From Bacillota bacterium (GTDB lineage: Bacteria; Bacillota; UBA4882; UBA8346), in assembly GCA_023429995.1 (NCBI GenBank), contig JAEZCE010000012.1, positions 62,001-126,000 of the forward strand: a DNA stretch of 64,000 nucleotides, written 5' to 3'. The notes below the pieces were generated by a model. That model did not search any database. It was not told the origin of the DNA and saw only the letters and a program-made list of their open reading frames with translations. Shown piece by piece: positions 50,703 to 59,637 of this stretch; positions within the stretch are counted from its first letter, which is position 1, and each line of letters opens with the position of its first letter. The translations under genes and the position numbers were made by a program.

Positions 50703-51389
50703 TTACTTTTGATCGCAGAATTTTATCGATACATGGGTAGCATCACAAAAGGGTTTATTTTTGGATTGGCCACAACGGCACAGTACCACACGATTTCTGA
50801 GCTCATTGATATGCCCGTCTGAAAATTCGATGGGAATCTTTCCTTTGACAAAAATTCCACCGCTTACTCCTTTTTCAGGGTCCTGAAGGATTTCAACGGC
50901 CGGCTCATACCCGGGTTCGATTTGCTTTCCATCTTTACCAACAGCAACCAATCGTCCTGTCGGGCATTGAGTGGCCGCTATGATGGCCTCTTCTTTTGCC
51001 TCCGGTTCATCGGAGTTGCTTACCAGTTCCCAGACATCTCCCTTTTTGCGGTGACAAAAACGCGCCAATGCGCAGCGATAATCGTCCAATAGGTCAAGAC
51101 CCGGACCTTCAATTAATTCCGCCCGCTCTTCATAACGCTCTCTGGAAGCGGTTTCAGTGCCGTCAAAATCCCTCTTTCGGTGGACTCCATCACAGTAAGG
51201 CTTATTTCTCGACTTCCCGCAACGGCAGAGGGCCAATTCTTCCGAGGAGGGGAATTCACGTCCATTTTTTAATTCATATCCTCTGCCCTTGGGAACGATT
51301 ATTTTTTCGGCTAAATGAAGATTGCCCGAAACAATATACGGCCCGTCTTTCATGATCTTTATCTTGATTTTCTTAGCTCTCTCGCACAT
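50703..51389 (-). CDS. CDGSH iron-sulfur protein with two CDGSH domains and a central Fer4_19 domain
   Basis: A 228-residue iron-sulfur protein. The domain order is an N-terminal CDGSH domain with CRCGKSRNKPYCDGVH, a central domain of the Fer4_19/mCpol-like divergent ferredoxin type with conserved cysteines (CALARFCHRKK and ATQCPTGRL), and a C-terminal CDGSH domain with CRCGQSKNKPFCDATH. Each CDGSH motif is expected to bind a 2Fe-2S cluster with three Cys and one His. The ATG at 51389 has AAGGAG 13 nt upstream. Such proteins may act as redox-switched cluster donors; the role is not established. Neighbouring ferritin and OsmC fit iron and oxidative stress. Confidence 0.88.
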   Translation of the reverse strand: MCERAKKIKIKIMKDGPYIVSGNLHLAEKIIVPKGRGYELKNGREFPSSEELALCRCGKSRNKPYCDGVHRKRDFDGTETASRERYEERAELIEGPGLDLLDDYRCALARFCHRKKGDVWELVSNSDEPEAKEEAIIAATQCPTGRLVAVGKDGKQIEPGYEPAVEILQDPEKGVSGGIFVKGKIPIEFSDGHINELRNRVVLCRCGQSKNKPFCDATHVSIKFCDQK

Positions 51390-51550
51390 AAAAAATACGA
51401 TCTCCTTTTGAAGCTTTCCCTTTATGACCAAATTATGAGGATATTCGATAGGATACCTAAAAAACCTGCTTTCCGGTTATAAACAAGTCTGTCAATGCGT
51501 TTTCACCAACAGCCTTGGAGATCAAAGGATAACTGTATTTTTTATAATGA

Positions 51551-52693
51551 TTAACGCAAGACCCCGTCTTTTTGCAGGGATACCTTGACAGCCACTTGAA
51601 AAGGAACCTTCGGAAAGATCTTTTTCCAATCGGTTTCTTCCCAAATTTTAGGTTGCTGAATGCGAAATTGTTCGCCAAAGTCAATCACATCGGCATTCAA
51701 AGCTTGTAATTTTGAAATCAATGCGTTGAGTCTCGCTTTTAAGGATTGGGCGATTTGATTTTCCAGTGCTTCGATCTCTTTGCCATCGAGGTTTGTTTTC
51801 TGATCGGTCCGTTCATCCAAACTGGCGGTAGTCATGGTTTTTACCACGAAATCCGGAAATTGCCCCCCTCGGGGGATGACTTTGATCTCAGTTCGCCCCT
51901 GGACATTCCGTAAGGAGACTTTTAGGCCCTCTCCAAAGCTCATCCCGCCGGAGGAGAGCTGCCCGGTTAAAATTCCGAAACACTGGCATTCCTTGGCATC
52001 CAGTTTTCCCGCCATTTTAGTCCCATTGAAAACCGCCAATCCGGAAATTTGGTAATTGCCTTCCTTAGGACCAACATCGATTAAGGGAGCGTAAGCATCC
52101 TTGATTTTATAAAGTATTTTCTGGGCAAATTTCCAGACCGGAATGAAATAAGTCCGGTCGTATTTTACAGCGGATAATCCGGCGGTAATGAACTCCAGTC
52201 CCGGAAGGACCATTTGCGGTGAAGAAAAAGTCAAGATATCCCTGGCCGATTTCCCGTTGGTTATGAAAACCAGGGCCTGCGGTGGAGCTTTCGCGCTGCG
52301 GCTAAACCAGTCAATTAGTTCGGAGATTCCCATACGGGCTGCATCTTCTCCAATAATGATCGATTTATTTTGTTGAATCACCAAGCGGCGTGAAGTTTTT
52401 GTTTGTAATTCATGAAACGCATTCCCGACACTTTGACCTATTACACTGGCAGTTGTAAAGTTTTTCCCCTCAAGCGCAGTGACTCCCGCCCCTCCGGCTC
52501 CCGGCGGCAGCATTTTTTGCGGTATCGGTATTTGTACTGTCAGGAATACCTGGTGGTCAGGATTGGTATCAATCCCCACCGTAGTGGCGAAAGCCCGGCG
52601 GTCCACTTCCTCCAAATCCCAACACCCTGGTAAAATCGATAAAAGTATGAACATCCCTAAAAACTGAAAAAAAACGATTCGGCTATGCCTCAT
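51551..52693 (-). CDS. gerC: Spore germination lipoprotein, Ger(x)C family
   Basis: A 380-residue GerC subunit of a germinant receptor. The N-terminal signal ends with the lipobox LSILPGCW, and the mature part opens with the family pattern GCWDLEEVDRRAFATTVGID. FTTASVIGQSVGNAFHELQTKTSRR and KIFPKVPFQVAVKVSL at the C-terminus are also typical. The start at 52693 (MRHSRIVFF) lies inside the gerB end; a longer reading to 52729 is not needed. It is the last gene of the operon. The lipid anchor shows that the cell makes lipoproteins, in contrast to the solute-binding proteins of this window. Confidence 0.9.
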   Translation of the reverse strand: MRHSRIVFFQFLGMFILLSILPGCWDLEEVDRRAFATTVGIDTNPDHQVFLTVQIPIPQKMLPPGAGGAGVTALEGKNFTTASVIGQSVGNAFHELQTKTSRRLVIQQNKSIIIGEDAARMGISELIDWFSRSAKAPPQALVFITNGKSARDILTFSSPQMVLPGLEFITAGLSAVKYDRTYFIPVWKFAQKILYKIKDAYAPLIDVGPKEGNYQISGLAVFNGTKMAGKLDAKECQCFGILTGQLSSGGMSFGEGLKVSLRNVQGRTEIKVIPRGGQFPDFVVKTMTTASLDERTDQKTNLDGKEIEALENQIAQSLKARLNALISKLQALNADVIDFGEQFRIQQPKIWEETDWKKIFPKVPFQVAVKVSLQKDGVLR

Positions 52694-53795
52694 GGAGCCG
52701 CCCTCTTTTTCCCCTGAATAAAGCGACAACGTAAACGATGAAGGGATAAATGACTACGGGCCCTATCCCATAATGACGTATACCTGTAAAAACCGTATTG
52801 ACCCGGTATGTGGTTGGGAAGATCATGAATCCGCCAATCCCTATTAAAATCAATAATCCAATGATGGTATAGTGAAAGTTCAATGCCGGAAATTGTTGGG
52901 TAAGGCCGCCGGCCAAAACAACGAAGTAATAGGCGACGGCGATCAAAAACATGGTCAGCCAGACCATAATAAATAATAAGCCGAATTGTTCCATTACCAG
53001 GTAAGGAATGCTCAATGAATGGACTGCTTCCAAATTAGGCCAGATAAAGCGCTGACAGACGGGAGCGCTGAAAATTCCGATGGTGCCAACGACACTCAGA
53101 AAAAGGAGTAAAGTACCCGAGGCTGCCGCACCCAGCAGGCCGGCGCTGAGTTTACCCGGCTTTTTGAGGAGCGGATAGATTAAAAATGCCGTGCTGAGCG
53201 GTATGAAATTGCTTAAAGTCGCTATCCCTCCGTTTAAATGACTCAGGGGATGCATGGAGAATACCGGCTGTAAAAAGCTGAGCGTCATATTTTGGAAAGA
53301 GAGCAGTTGCATAACCAAACGAAAAACAATCGTCGGGATAAAAATGAAAGCCGCCATCCGGCATACTGCTTTTAGCCCGGAAACCGCAATGTAGCCAACC
53401 GCCGCCAGCAGCATTATTTCAATGACCATAACCGGGGTGCGGTCCAAAAGATAGGTCGATATTAAATAGCAGGCATTGGGAACCACCGTGACAAGCCAAA
53501 TCAGGAAAACCCCGAGAAAGCTCAAATTACCCAATAACGCCAACGGTTTACCTAAGACCCGGGAGGCAACCTGAAAGAGGTCCTCATCGGGAAAACGGTT
53601 TTTAAAAAGGGTCACCAACCCAATGAACGGCAGGGTCAGGATCAAAGATACTATAACCGCCCAATAGGCGCTGGGGCCGGAAGTTCTGGCGACATCATAG
53701 GGAGTAATCAAAAAATCCAATCCTGATAAAGTTGTCAGTAAAAGAATAAAAAACATCGCCGGGGATAACCGGGGCTCTTTAAATATCGGTTTCAC
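52683..53795 (-). CDS. gerB: Spore germination permease-like protein, GerB family
   Basis: A 370-residue inner-membrane subunit of a germinant receptor, related to amino acid permeases (APC superfamily). About ten hydrophobic helices follow the N-terminal PIFKEPRLSPAMFF. The GTG at 53795 overlaps the gerA stop (GTGA), with AAAGGGG 7 nt upstream, so translation is coupled. A longer reading into gerA has no support. GerB proteins bind the germinant, usually an amino acid or sugar; the specificity cannot be read from the sequence. Confidence 0.9.
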   Translation of the reverse strand: MKPIFKEPRLSPAMFFILLLTTLSGLDFLITPYDVARTSGPSAYWAVIVSLILTLPFIGLVTLFKNRFPDEDLFQVASRVLGKPLALLGNLSFLGVFLIWLVTVVPNACYLISTYLLDRTPVMVIEIMLLAAVGYIAVSGLKAVCRMAAFIFIPTIVFRLVMQLLSFQNMTLSFLQPVFSMHPLSHLNGGIATLSNFIPLSTAFLIYPLLKKPGKLSAGLLGAAASGTLLLFLSVVGTIGIFSAPVCQRFIWPNLEAVHSLSIPYLVMEQFGLLFIMVWLTMFLIAVAYYFVVLAGGLTQQFPALNFHYTIIGLLILIGIGGFMIFPTTYRVNTVFTGIRHYGIGPVVIYPFIVYVVALFRGKRGRLHEA

Positions 53796-55246
53796 GATGA
53801 ATCCCCTTTCTTTCCGGAGCGGAAACGGTCGGTGGGGTGATAAATCCGTAACCTGCGGCGAATCCACAGCGGCCTCCGGATCACCGTATCTTCGAGTTCA
53901 AGGATTTCTATCGGAGCCCAGGGAGCGAGGTAAGCTATTCCAAAAGAATTCTGGATTGCCGCATGGGTTAAAATCATAATTGCCGCTATCAACAGGCCAT
54001 AAATCCCCATAAAAGCCGCGGCCAAAATGAGAATAAACCGGAGAACCCGCCAGGATAGCCCAATCTCGTAATTGGGACCGGAATAAGAGGCAATCGCGGT
54101 AATAATCACTACCACCAGGGTGGCGTTGGAAACCAAACCGGCAGCCACGGACGCAGCGCCCAAAACTATCCCGGCTGTCACTCCCAGTGTTTGACTGACC
54201 GTGATAGGTAACCGCAGGCTGCCTTCGCGGAATACCTCCAACACCGTCTCCATCGCCAATATTTCGATTAAGATCGGAAACGCCACTCCCATCCTGCTCC
54301 CGGAAATGGCGAGGGCAAACTTGATCGGCAGCAGTTCCGGATTGACCCCGACCAGGGCGACATATAACCCCGGAAGGGCAACGGCGATATTATTGCCGAG
54401 GATTCGAAAGAACCGCAAAAAAGCGCCCAGCCAGAAAGAAAAATAATAATCCTCAGGGCTTTGGTATAACTCATTGACCGTTACCGGCACCACAATCCCG
54501 TTGGAACTCCCGTCCACCAGAATGGCAATTCGGCCTTCCAGTACGGCGGCCACAATTTTATCAGGCCGTTCGGTACTTTGGGTTAACGGAAAAACCGAGT
54601 ACCGGTTATCGGTAATCAATTGTTCCACATAGCCGCTGTCGACTATCCCGTCGATGTTGATGGCGGACAACCGCCGGTGGACTTCGGCAACAATGCCTTG
54701 ATCGGCGACATCATCCAGGTAAAGGACGGCAATCCTGGTTTGGGTCCGATCGCCAATATTCATCCCGTCAACCCGCAAATGACAATTTTTAATGGCCCGC
54801 CGGATCAAGAGAATATTTTCGTCCATGATTTCCAACAACGAGACTTTGGGGCCGCGAATGGTCCGTTCCACTAGCGGTTCACTGGGTTGACGCTTAACTT
54901 CTTGATGGGTATCGAAAGTAAAAATTACTCCGCTGCCGGAAAGGTGAACCAGAGTAAACCCGTTTAATAAGTCATGGATTGCTTCCTCCATCCGGTCCCG
55001 GCGAAAGTGGATTCCTTTGGGGATTAAACTCAATAATTTTTCCCAAGTGGGATTGGCTTCTTTCCCCACCTCCAACAGGGGGGTGAGCAAATAGGTTTGC
55101 AATTGGGTTTTATCTGTATATGAGCTTAAGAATACGACCGAAAACGAATGGCTTCCAAAAGACTGATAATATAAGTCCGTCGGGTTTCCCAGGCGGTTCT
55201 GGATAAACGATATAAATTCATGGATGGATGGTAGAACTGCTTCCAG
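53792..55246 (-). CDS. gerA: Spore germination protein, GerA family
   Basis: A 484-residue GerA subunit. The soluble N-terminal domain includes RRAIKNCHLRVDGMNIGDRT, VAVLYLDDVAD-like (IAVLYLDDVADQG) and LVDGSSNGIVVPVTV; then come membrane helices (PGLYVALVGVNPELLP and RMGVAFPILIEILAMETVLE are diagnostic) and the C-terminal LAPWAPIEI. Translation from the TTG at 55102 would remove the family's N-terminal part. The in-frame sequence upstream reads LPSIHEFISFIQNRLGNPTD, a good GerA match, and AAGGAGG is at 55258-55264. The start is therefore inferred to be CTG at 55246; a stop at 55274-55276 limits further extension. This is the first gene of the operon and has a candidate sigma-G promoter. Confidence 0.8.
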   Translation of the reverse strand: MEAVLPSIHEFISFIQNRLGNPTDLYYQSFGSHSFSVVFLSSYTDKTQLQTYLLTPLLEVGKEANPTWEKLLSLIPKGIHFRRDRMEEAIHDLLNGFTLVHLSGSGVIFTFDTHQEVKRQPSEPLVERTIRGPKVSLLEIMDENILLIRRAIKNCHLRVDGMNIGDRTQTRIAVLYLDDVADQGIVAEVHRRLSAINIDGIVDSGYVEQLITDNRYSVFPLTQSTERPDKIVAAVLEGRIAILVDGSSNGIVVPVTVNELYQSPEDYYFSFWLGAFLRFFRILGNNIAVALPGLYVALVGVNPELLPIKFALAISGSRMGVAFPILIEILAMETVLEVFREGSLRLPITVSQTLGVTAGIVLGAASVAAGLVSNATLVVVIITAIASYSGPNYEIGLSWRVLRFILILAAAFMGIYGLLIAAIMILTHAAIQNSFGIAYLAPWAPIEILELEDTVIRRPLWIRRRLRIYHPTDRFRSGKKGDSS

Positions 55247-55298
55247 GGTAAATAATTCCTCCTTGGTTATGATTCACAATCTTCAGAACGGGTGGTTA

Positions 55299-55328
55299 TA
55301 TTATGACCCTGAAACTTACCATAAATAC
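55299..55328 (-). promoter_or_regulatory. Candidate sigma-G promoter of gerABC
   Basis: On the minus strand GTATT (55324-55328), an 18-bp spacer and CATAATA (55299-55305) fit the forespore sigma-G pattern. Transcription would begin near 55292, about 30 nt before the AAGGAGG site and CTG start of gerA. Confidence 0.5.
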
Positions 55329-55484
55329 CTGGAATAACCCCTCGAACCAAAGATGTCCCTGACAGCTGCATGTCGAGATTGCTTCTGCCCAACCCATCCG
55401 GACTAGCAGTAAAATAGCCCGGTCGGCGGGAGATCCGGATAAAACCGGATCTTCTTCGCCAAACCGGGCGCGCCGCATGCTTTC

Positions 55485-56621
55485 TCATTTTATCGGAGTA
55501 GTCAACGATTTGCAATTTTCTCTTGCAATTTTCTCTTGCAGTTTTTCAAAATAAAGTTCTTCATCAACGGGAATCTTCACCCAATTATCGAGCCAAGTCG
55601 ATAAAACCATGGCATTGGCAAGCTCTAAGCTATGGATTCCCTCTATTCCCGGCGCTAATAACGGAGTTCCTTTCAAAACAGCTCTTACCCAGTCGCCGGT
55701 GATTCCGGCATGTCCGGTCTCTTGCCCGGTAATGGGAATTTCACATTTCCAGCACTCCGGTTCGCCAAAGCCCCCCCGATAGTCCCGGTTAAATTGGCGT
55801 TCCGGCACCTGAAGCTGCCAAAAAGAAAGCTTTCCCTCTTCAATCACGGCTTTACCACGGTCGCCGATGATTTCAAAGCGGTTGGTGCCCGGAGTTTCCC
55901 CCGTTGAGGTGATTAAGACTCCGGTGGCGCCATTTTCATATTCCACATAGGCCGTTACATCATCTTCCACCTCGATGGCATGGTATTTTCCGAACCCGCA
56001 AAAAGCCCGGACTTTGATAGGCATGCCGCAAATCCATTGCCAGAGGTCCAATTGGTGCAGACATTGGTTTAAAAGAACTCCGCCGCCCTCACCGGACCAG
56101 GTGGCGCGCCACCCACCCGAATCGTAATAACTCTGGGAACGGTACCAGGTGGTGATGATCCAATGGGTCCGCTTTATCTGGCCGAGTTCACCCGATTGGA
56201 CCAAGCTCTTTAGCTTTTGATACACGGGATTGGTCCGTTGATTATACATAATCCCGAAAACTTTACCGCTTTCAAGCGCGGCCTCGTTCATCTGCCGGAC
56301 TTGTTTGGAATATACGCCGGCCGGTTTTTCAATCAAAACATGCAGTCCGTGACTGAAAGCCTGAATCGCCATATCCGGATGGGCATAATGGGGAGTGGCG
56401 ATTAAAACTCCGTCCATCCCACCGGATTTGAAAAAGGCCTCCGGACTATCATAAACTTGAACCGCCGGACCCAGCGTTTCCTTTGCCCATTGCAGCCGCT
56501 CCGCTCTGCTGTCGCAAACCGCCGCCAGTTCTCCACCCGGCGCTTTCCCCTCCACCAGGTACTTGGCATGCATGGAGCCGATATTTCCAAGACCGATAAT
56601 TCCAATGCGTACTTTATCCAT
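55485..56621 (-). CDS. Gfo/Idh/MocA-family oxidoreductase (first, adjacent to gerA)
   Basis: A 378-residue NAD(P)-dependent sugar dehydrogenase of the Gfo/Idh/MocA family. The Rossmann loop GIIGLGNIGSMHAKYL is at the N-terminus and the conserved EKPAG motif (VLIEKPAGVYS) is near residue 98. A C-terminal beta-sheet domain follows (GGGVLLNQCLHQLDLW). The ATG at 56621 has AGGAGGAG upstream. It lies 11 nt downstream of the second member of the pair. Both probably oxidise the sugar imported by the adjacent transporter. Some members need a partner or recycle NAD internally. Confidence 0.88.
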   Translation of the reverse strand: MDKVRIGIIGLGNIGSMHAKYLVEGKAPGGELAAVCDSRAERLQWAKETLGPAVQVYDSPEAFFKSGGMDGVLIATPHYAHPDMAIQAFSHGLHVLIEKPAGVYSKQVRQMNEAALESGKVFGIMYNQRTNPVYQKLKSLVQSGELGQIKRTHWIITTWYRSQSYYDSGGWRATWSGEGGGVLLNQCLHQLDLWQWICGMPIKVRAFCGFGKYHAIEVEDDVTAYVEYENGATGVLITSTGETPGTNRFEIIGDRGKAVIEEGKLSFWQLQVPERQFNRDYRGGFGEPECWKCEIPITGQETGHAGITGDWVRAVLKGTPLLAPGIEGIHSLELANAMVLSTWLDNWVKIPVDEELYFEKLQEKIARENCKSLTTPIK

Positions 56622-56632
56622 AATTTCTCCTC

Positions 56633-57706
56633 CTATCGAATCACCGTTGCCTGTTGCTGAGCCTTTAAACACAACTCGGCCGCTTTAAAAGTATGAGCCT
56701 GACTCATGGCTTTTTCGGTCCCCTGGATGCAATCCAAAATCAGTTCTCCGAAAAACGGATAGCCGACCTGCCCGGCCACTGCGAAATGTTTTTCACCGCT
56801 TTCGTTCACCAGGTACACCTGGTCGCCCTGGGTATCCCGGCCAATATCCACGTATTTACGCAATTCGATATAGCCCTTGGTTCCTAAAATAATCGTCCGC
56901 CCATCGCCCCAGGTGCTTAAACCATCGGGAGTAAACCAGTCCACCCGGAAATAATTGGTGGCTCCGTTATCGCCAATCAGCATCGCCTCTCCGAAGTCTT
57001 CCAATTCGGGATATTGGGGATGATTATAATTGGCAACCTGGGATCGGACGACCTGGGCATCGTGAACGCCGGCAAAATATAAATATTGTTCAATCTGATG
57101 GCTGCCGATATCGCAAAGGATGCCGCCGTACTTTTCCCTTTCAAAAAACCAGGCCGGACGGCTGGGAGCATTCAAGCGGTGCGGACCCAGTCCGATCACT
57201 TGGATCACCCGTCCGATGACGCCCTCTTGAATCAGCTGTCCTCCAAAAACAGCGCTTTCCACATGAAGGCGTTCACTATAGTAAACCGCATATTTTCGTT
57301 GGGTTTGTTTCACTTTAAGCCGGGCGCTTTCCAGTTGTTCCAAGGTGGTAAACGGCGCTTTATCGGTAAAATAATCCTTCCCGTGATCCATTACCTTCAG
57401 GCCCAGCTCGTATCGTTTGGATGTCACTGCGGCTCCAGCCACTAAACGGACGGCCGGATCATTCAGGATTTCCTCCTCATTGTCTACTGCTTTCACATTG
57501 GGGTACGTCTTACAAAAATTGGCGACTTTCTGGGGATCCGGATCATAAACATATTTTAAAGTGCCGCCTGCTTCCGTCAAGCCATTGCACATGCCATAGA
57601 TGTGACCGTGATCCAAAGCCATTGCGGCAAAAACAAATTCCCCCCCTTGGCATACTGGTTTGGGTTTGCCCTGGGGAGCATAATTCATACCGTCATTTTT
57701 CTGCAT
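56633..57706 (-). CDS. Gfo/Idh/MocA-family oxidoreductase (second)
   Basis: A 357-residue member of the same family as its neighbour but only distantly similar. The N-terminal Rossmann fold reads FAAMALDHGHIYGMCNGL, an atypical glycine pattern, and the usual EKP motif is replaced by TDKAPFTTLEQL. GGILCDIGSHQIEQYLYFAG is the C-terminal domain signature. The missing EKP lysine position is conserved as a Lys in DKAP. It starts after AAAAGGAG and sits directly downstream of the MalG-like permease gene. It could act on a different form of the sugar than its partner. Confidence 0.82.
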   Translation of the reverse strand: MQKNDGMNYAPQGKPKPVCQGGEFVFAAMALDHGHIYGMCNGLTEAGGTLKYVYDPDPQKVANFCKTYPNVKAVDNEEEILNDPAVRLVAGAAVTSKRYELGLKVMDHGKDYFTDKAPFTTLEQLESARLKVKQTQRKYAVYYSERLHVESAVFGGQLIQEGVIGRVIQVIGLGPHRLNAPSRPAWFFEREKYGGILCDIGSHQIEQYLYFAGVHDAQVVRSQVANYNHPQYPELEDFGEAMLIGDNGATNYFRVDWFTPDGLSTWGDGRTIILGTKGYIELRKYVDIGRDTQGDQVYLVNESGEKHFAVAGQVGYPFFGELILDCIQGTEKAMSQAHTFKAAELCLKAQQQATVIR

Positions 57707-57720
57707 CTCTTTTTCTCCTT

Positions 57721-58620
57721 TTAGCCTTTCATCCCTGTAGTGGCAATTCCTTCAATAAAGAAGCGCTGCGCCGAAAGGAACGCAACCACTATCGGAGCAC
57801 TGGCCATTACCACGGCTGCCATTAACAAGTTCCATTGGACATCGGCGTCACCGCGAAAGATTGCCAGTCCCAGTACAAGGGTTCTGTTTTGTTCACTATT
57901 CAAAAAGACCATTGGATACAAAAAATCATTCCATTGGGTCATTAATGTAAAAATGGCTAATGTGGTCAAAGCCGATTTACAGAGGGGAAGAACAATATTA
58001 TAAAAGCGTTTCCAATAACCACAGCCATCGATGATCGCCGCTTCTTCCAACTCAAAGGGAATGGTTAAAAAAAATTGGCGTAGTAAAAAAGTACCGTACG
58101 CGCTAAATAAGCCCGGCAATATTAAGGATAAGTGATTGTCCAATAATCCGCACCATTTCATTATCATAAAGGTCGGTACCAAAGTGACCTGCCTGGGAAT
58201 CATCAAAGTCGCCAGATAACCCATAAATAAAAAATCACGGCCGGGGAATTTTAATCTAGCAAACGCATAAGCCGCCAGCGAAGAGGTAACTAAGGTCCCG
58301 ACTGTGGTTGCCATTGCGATTTTAAATGTATTAAAGAAATACAAATGAAAAGGTACAGCTTTAAAGACATCGATATAATTTTGACAAAGCCATGCTTTCG
58401 GCCAGATACTGAATGGGTTATTAAATAAATCCGTATAAGACTTAAACGCAGCAATAACGGCCCAAATCAGCGGAAATAGCATGACCCAAGCCCCTAATCC
58501 CAAAATTAAATAACTCAAACACTTGGCCAGGGAGCTATGTTTGGTTGAACAATAATTCTTTTCTTTTAAAAGGTGCTCTTTTAATTTAATATACTTAATA
58601 CCAGTGATATCGGTTGTCAT
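57721..58620 (-). CDS. Carbohydrate ABC transporter permease (CUT1, MalG-like)
   Basis: A 299-residue permease of the MalG type with six membrane helices. The EAA loop reads ELEEAAIIDGCGYWKRFYNIVLPLC, the CUT1 pattern for docking to the ATPase. GYLATLMIPRQVTLVPTFM is typical. No ATPase gene is in the operon; CUT1 systems in Firmicutes often share a common MsmK-type ATPase encoded elsewhere. Confidence 0.92.
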   Translation of the reverse strand: MTTDITGIKYIKLKEHLLKEKNYCSTKHSSLAKCLSYLILGLGAWVMLFPLIWAVIAAFKSYTDLFNNPFSIWPKAWLCQNYIDVFKAVPFHLYFFNTFKIAMATTVGTLVTSSLAAYAFARLKFPGRDFLFMGYLATLMIPRQVTLVPTFMIMKWCGLLDNHLSLILPGLFSAYGTFLLRQFFLTIPFELEEAAIIDGCGYWKRFYNIVLPLCKSALTTLAIFTLMTQWNDFLYPMVFLNSEQNRTLVLGLAIFRGDADVQWNLLMAAVVMASAPIVVAFLSAQRFFIEGIATTGMKG

Positions 58621-58644
58621 CGCTAAGCCTCCATGAATACTTTT

Positions 58645-59517
58645 CTAATAATGGACCCATCGTTTTGACGCTATAGTTTGGATTATCGTAAAAATGAGAA
58701 TAATGCCGAATAAAGTATAAGCAATCGCCGAAGCGTACCCCATCCGGAAAAATTGAAATGCATGTTGATAGATGAGCATTACTAGTGTTTGGGTGGCATT
58801 ACCCGGGCCGCCGTTGGTTAGAACAGTCGTAACATCAAATACCTGAAATGAATTAATGATAGAGGTCACTATGACGAAAAAGGTAGCCGGTGAGATCATC
58901 GGCCAGGTAATATTCCAGAAAATCCGCCATGCGCCTGCACCATCGATTTTTGCCGATTCATATAGTTCTTCCGGAACACCTTTCAAAGCAGCCAGAAAAA
59001 TAACCATATTAAATCCGATCCCTTTCCAAACCGATACCAATATAATGCTTGGCATTGCCCATTGTGGGGACATTATCCAGGGATATGGGCCTAATTTGAA
59101 CCAGGACAATATATGGTTTAAATAACCCAATTGGTAATCAAACAACCATTGCCAAATAAGGGCTACTGCTACTGTCGAATAAACAACCGGTACAAAAAAG
59201 GCGGCCTGAAAAAACTTGCTTCCACGGATTTTTTGATTTAATAATGATGCTACGAATAGTGCCAGGAATATATTTGCCAAAACACTACCGAAAGAGAAAA
59301 AAACGGTATTAATCAGTGCCTGTAGGTAAATCGAATCTTGAAAAACCTCTTTGTAGTTATTTAACCCGGCAAAGGTCGGCAAATTTATCAAATTCCAGTT
59401 TGAAAAGCTTAATAGCAAAGATGCAACTACCGGAAAAACCGTAAAAGCGATGAATCCGATTAAGTTTGGCGTTAAAAAAAAATATCCAGATAGGGTTTCT
59501 TTCGACCTCGTCTTCAT
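58645..59517 (-). CDS. Carbohydrate ABC transporter permease (CUT1, MalF-like)
   Basis: A 290-residue permease of the MalF/LacF type with six membrane helices. The EAA loop is ELYESAKIDGAGAWRIFWNITWPMI, and NGGPGNATQTLVMLIYQHAF is conserved in the family. It is followed 24 nt later by the MalG-like gene and preceded by the solute-binding protein gene with a 120-nt gap. Confidence 0.92.
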   Translation of the reverse strand: MKTRSKETLSGYFFLTPNLIGFIAFTVFPVVASLLLSFSNWNLINLPTFAGLNNYKEVFQDSIYLQALINTVFFSFGSVLANIFLALFVASLLNQKIRGSKFFQAAFFVPVVYSTVAVALIWQWLFDYQLGYLNHILSWFKLGPYPWIMSPQWAMPSIILVSVWKGIGFNMVIFLAALKGVPEELYESAKIDGAGAWRIFWNITWPMISPATFFVIVTSIINSFQVFDVTTVLTNGGPGNATQTLVMLIYQHAFQFFRMGYASAIAYTLFGIILIFTIIQTIASKRWVHY

Positions 59518-59637
59518 AAGGGCACCTCCTAGTGCAATAATCTAAACGCTCGAACAAATAATAATTTTAGAAAACATTAACATTAGGCAGCAAAAGTCCG
59601 AGATGCAAGAGGAGCACCCCTCCTCCTAATAATTATT

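Noticed and set aside
55267..55515. 82-codon reading frame between gerA and the dehydrogenase gene
   Set aside because: It is mostly upstream of the predicted gerA transcription start, overlaps the dehydrogenase end and shows no family pattern.
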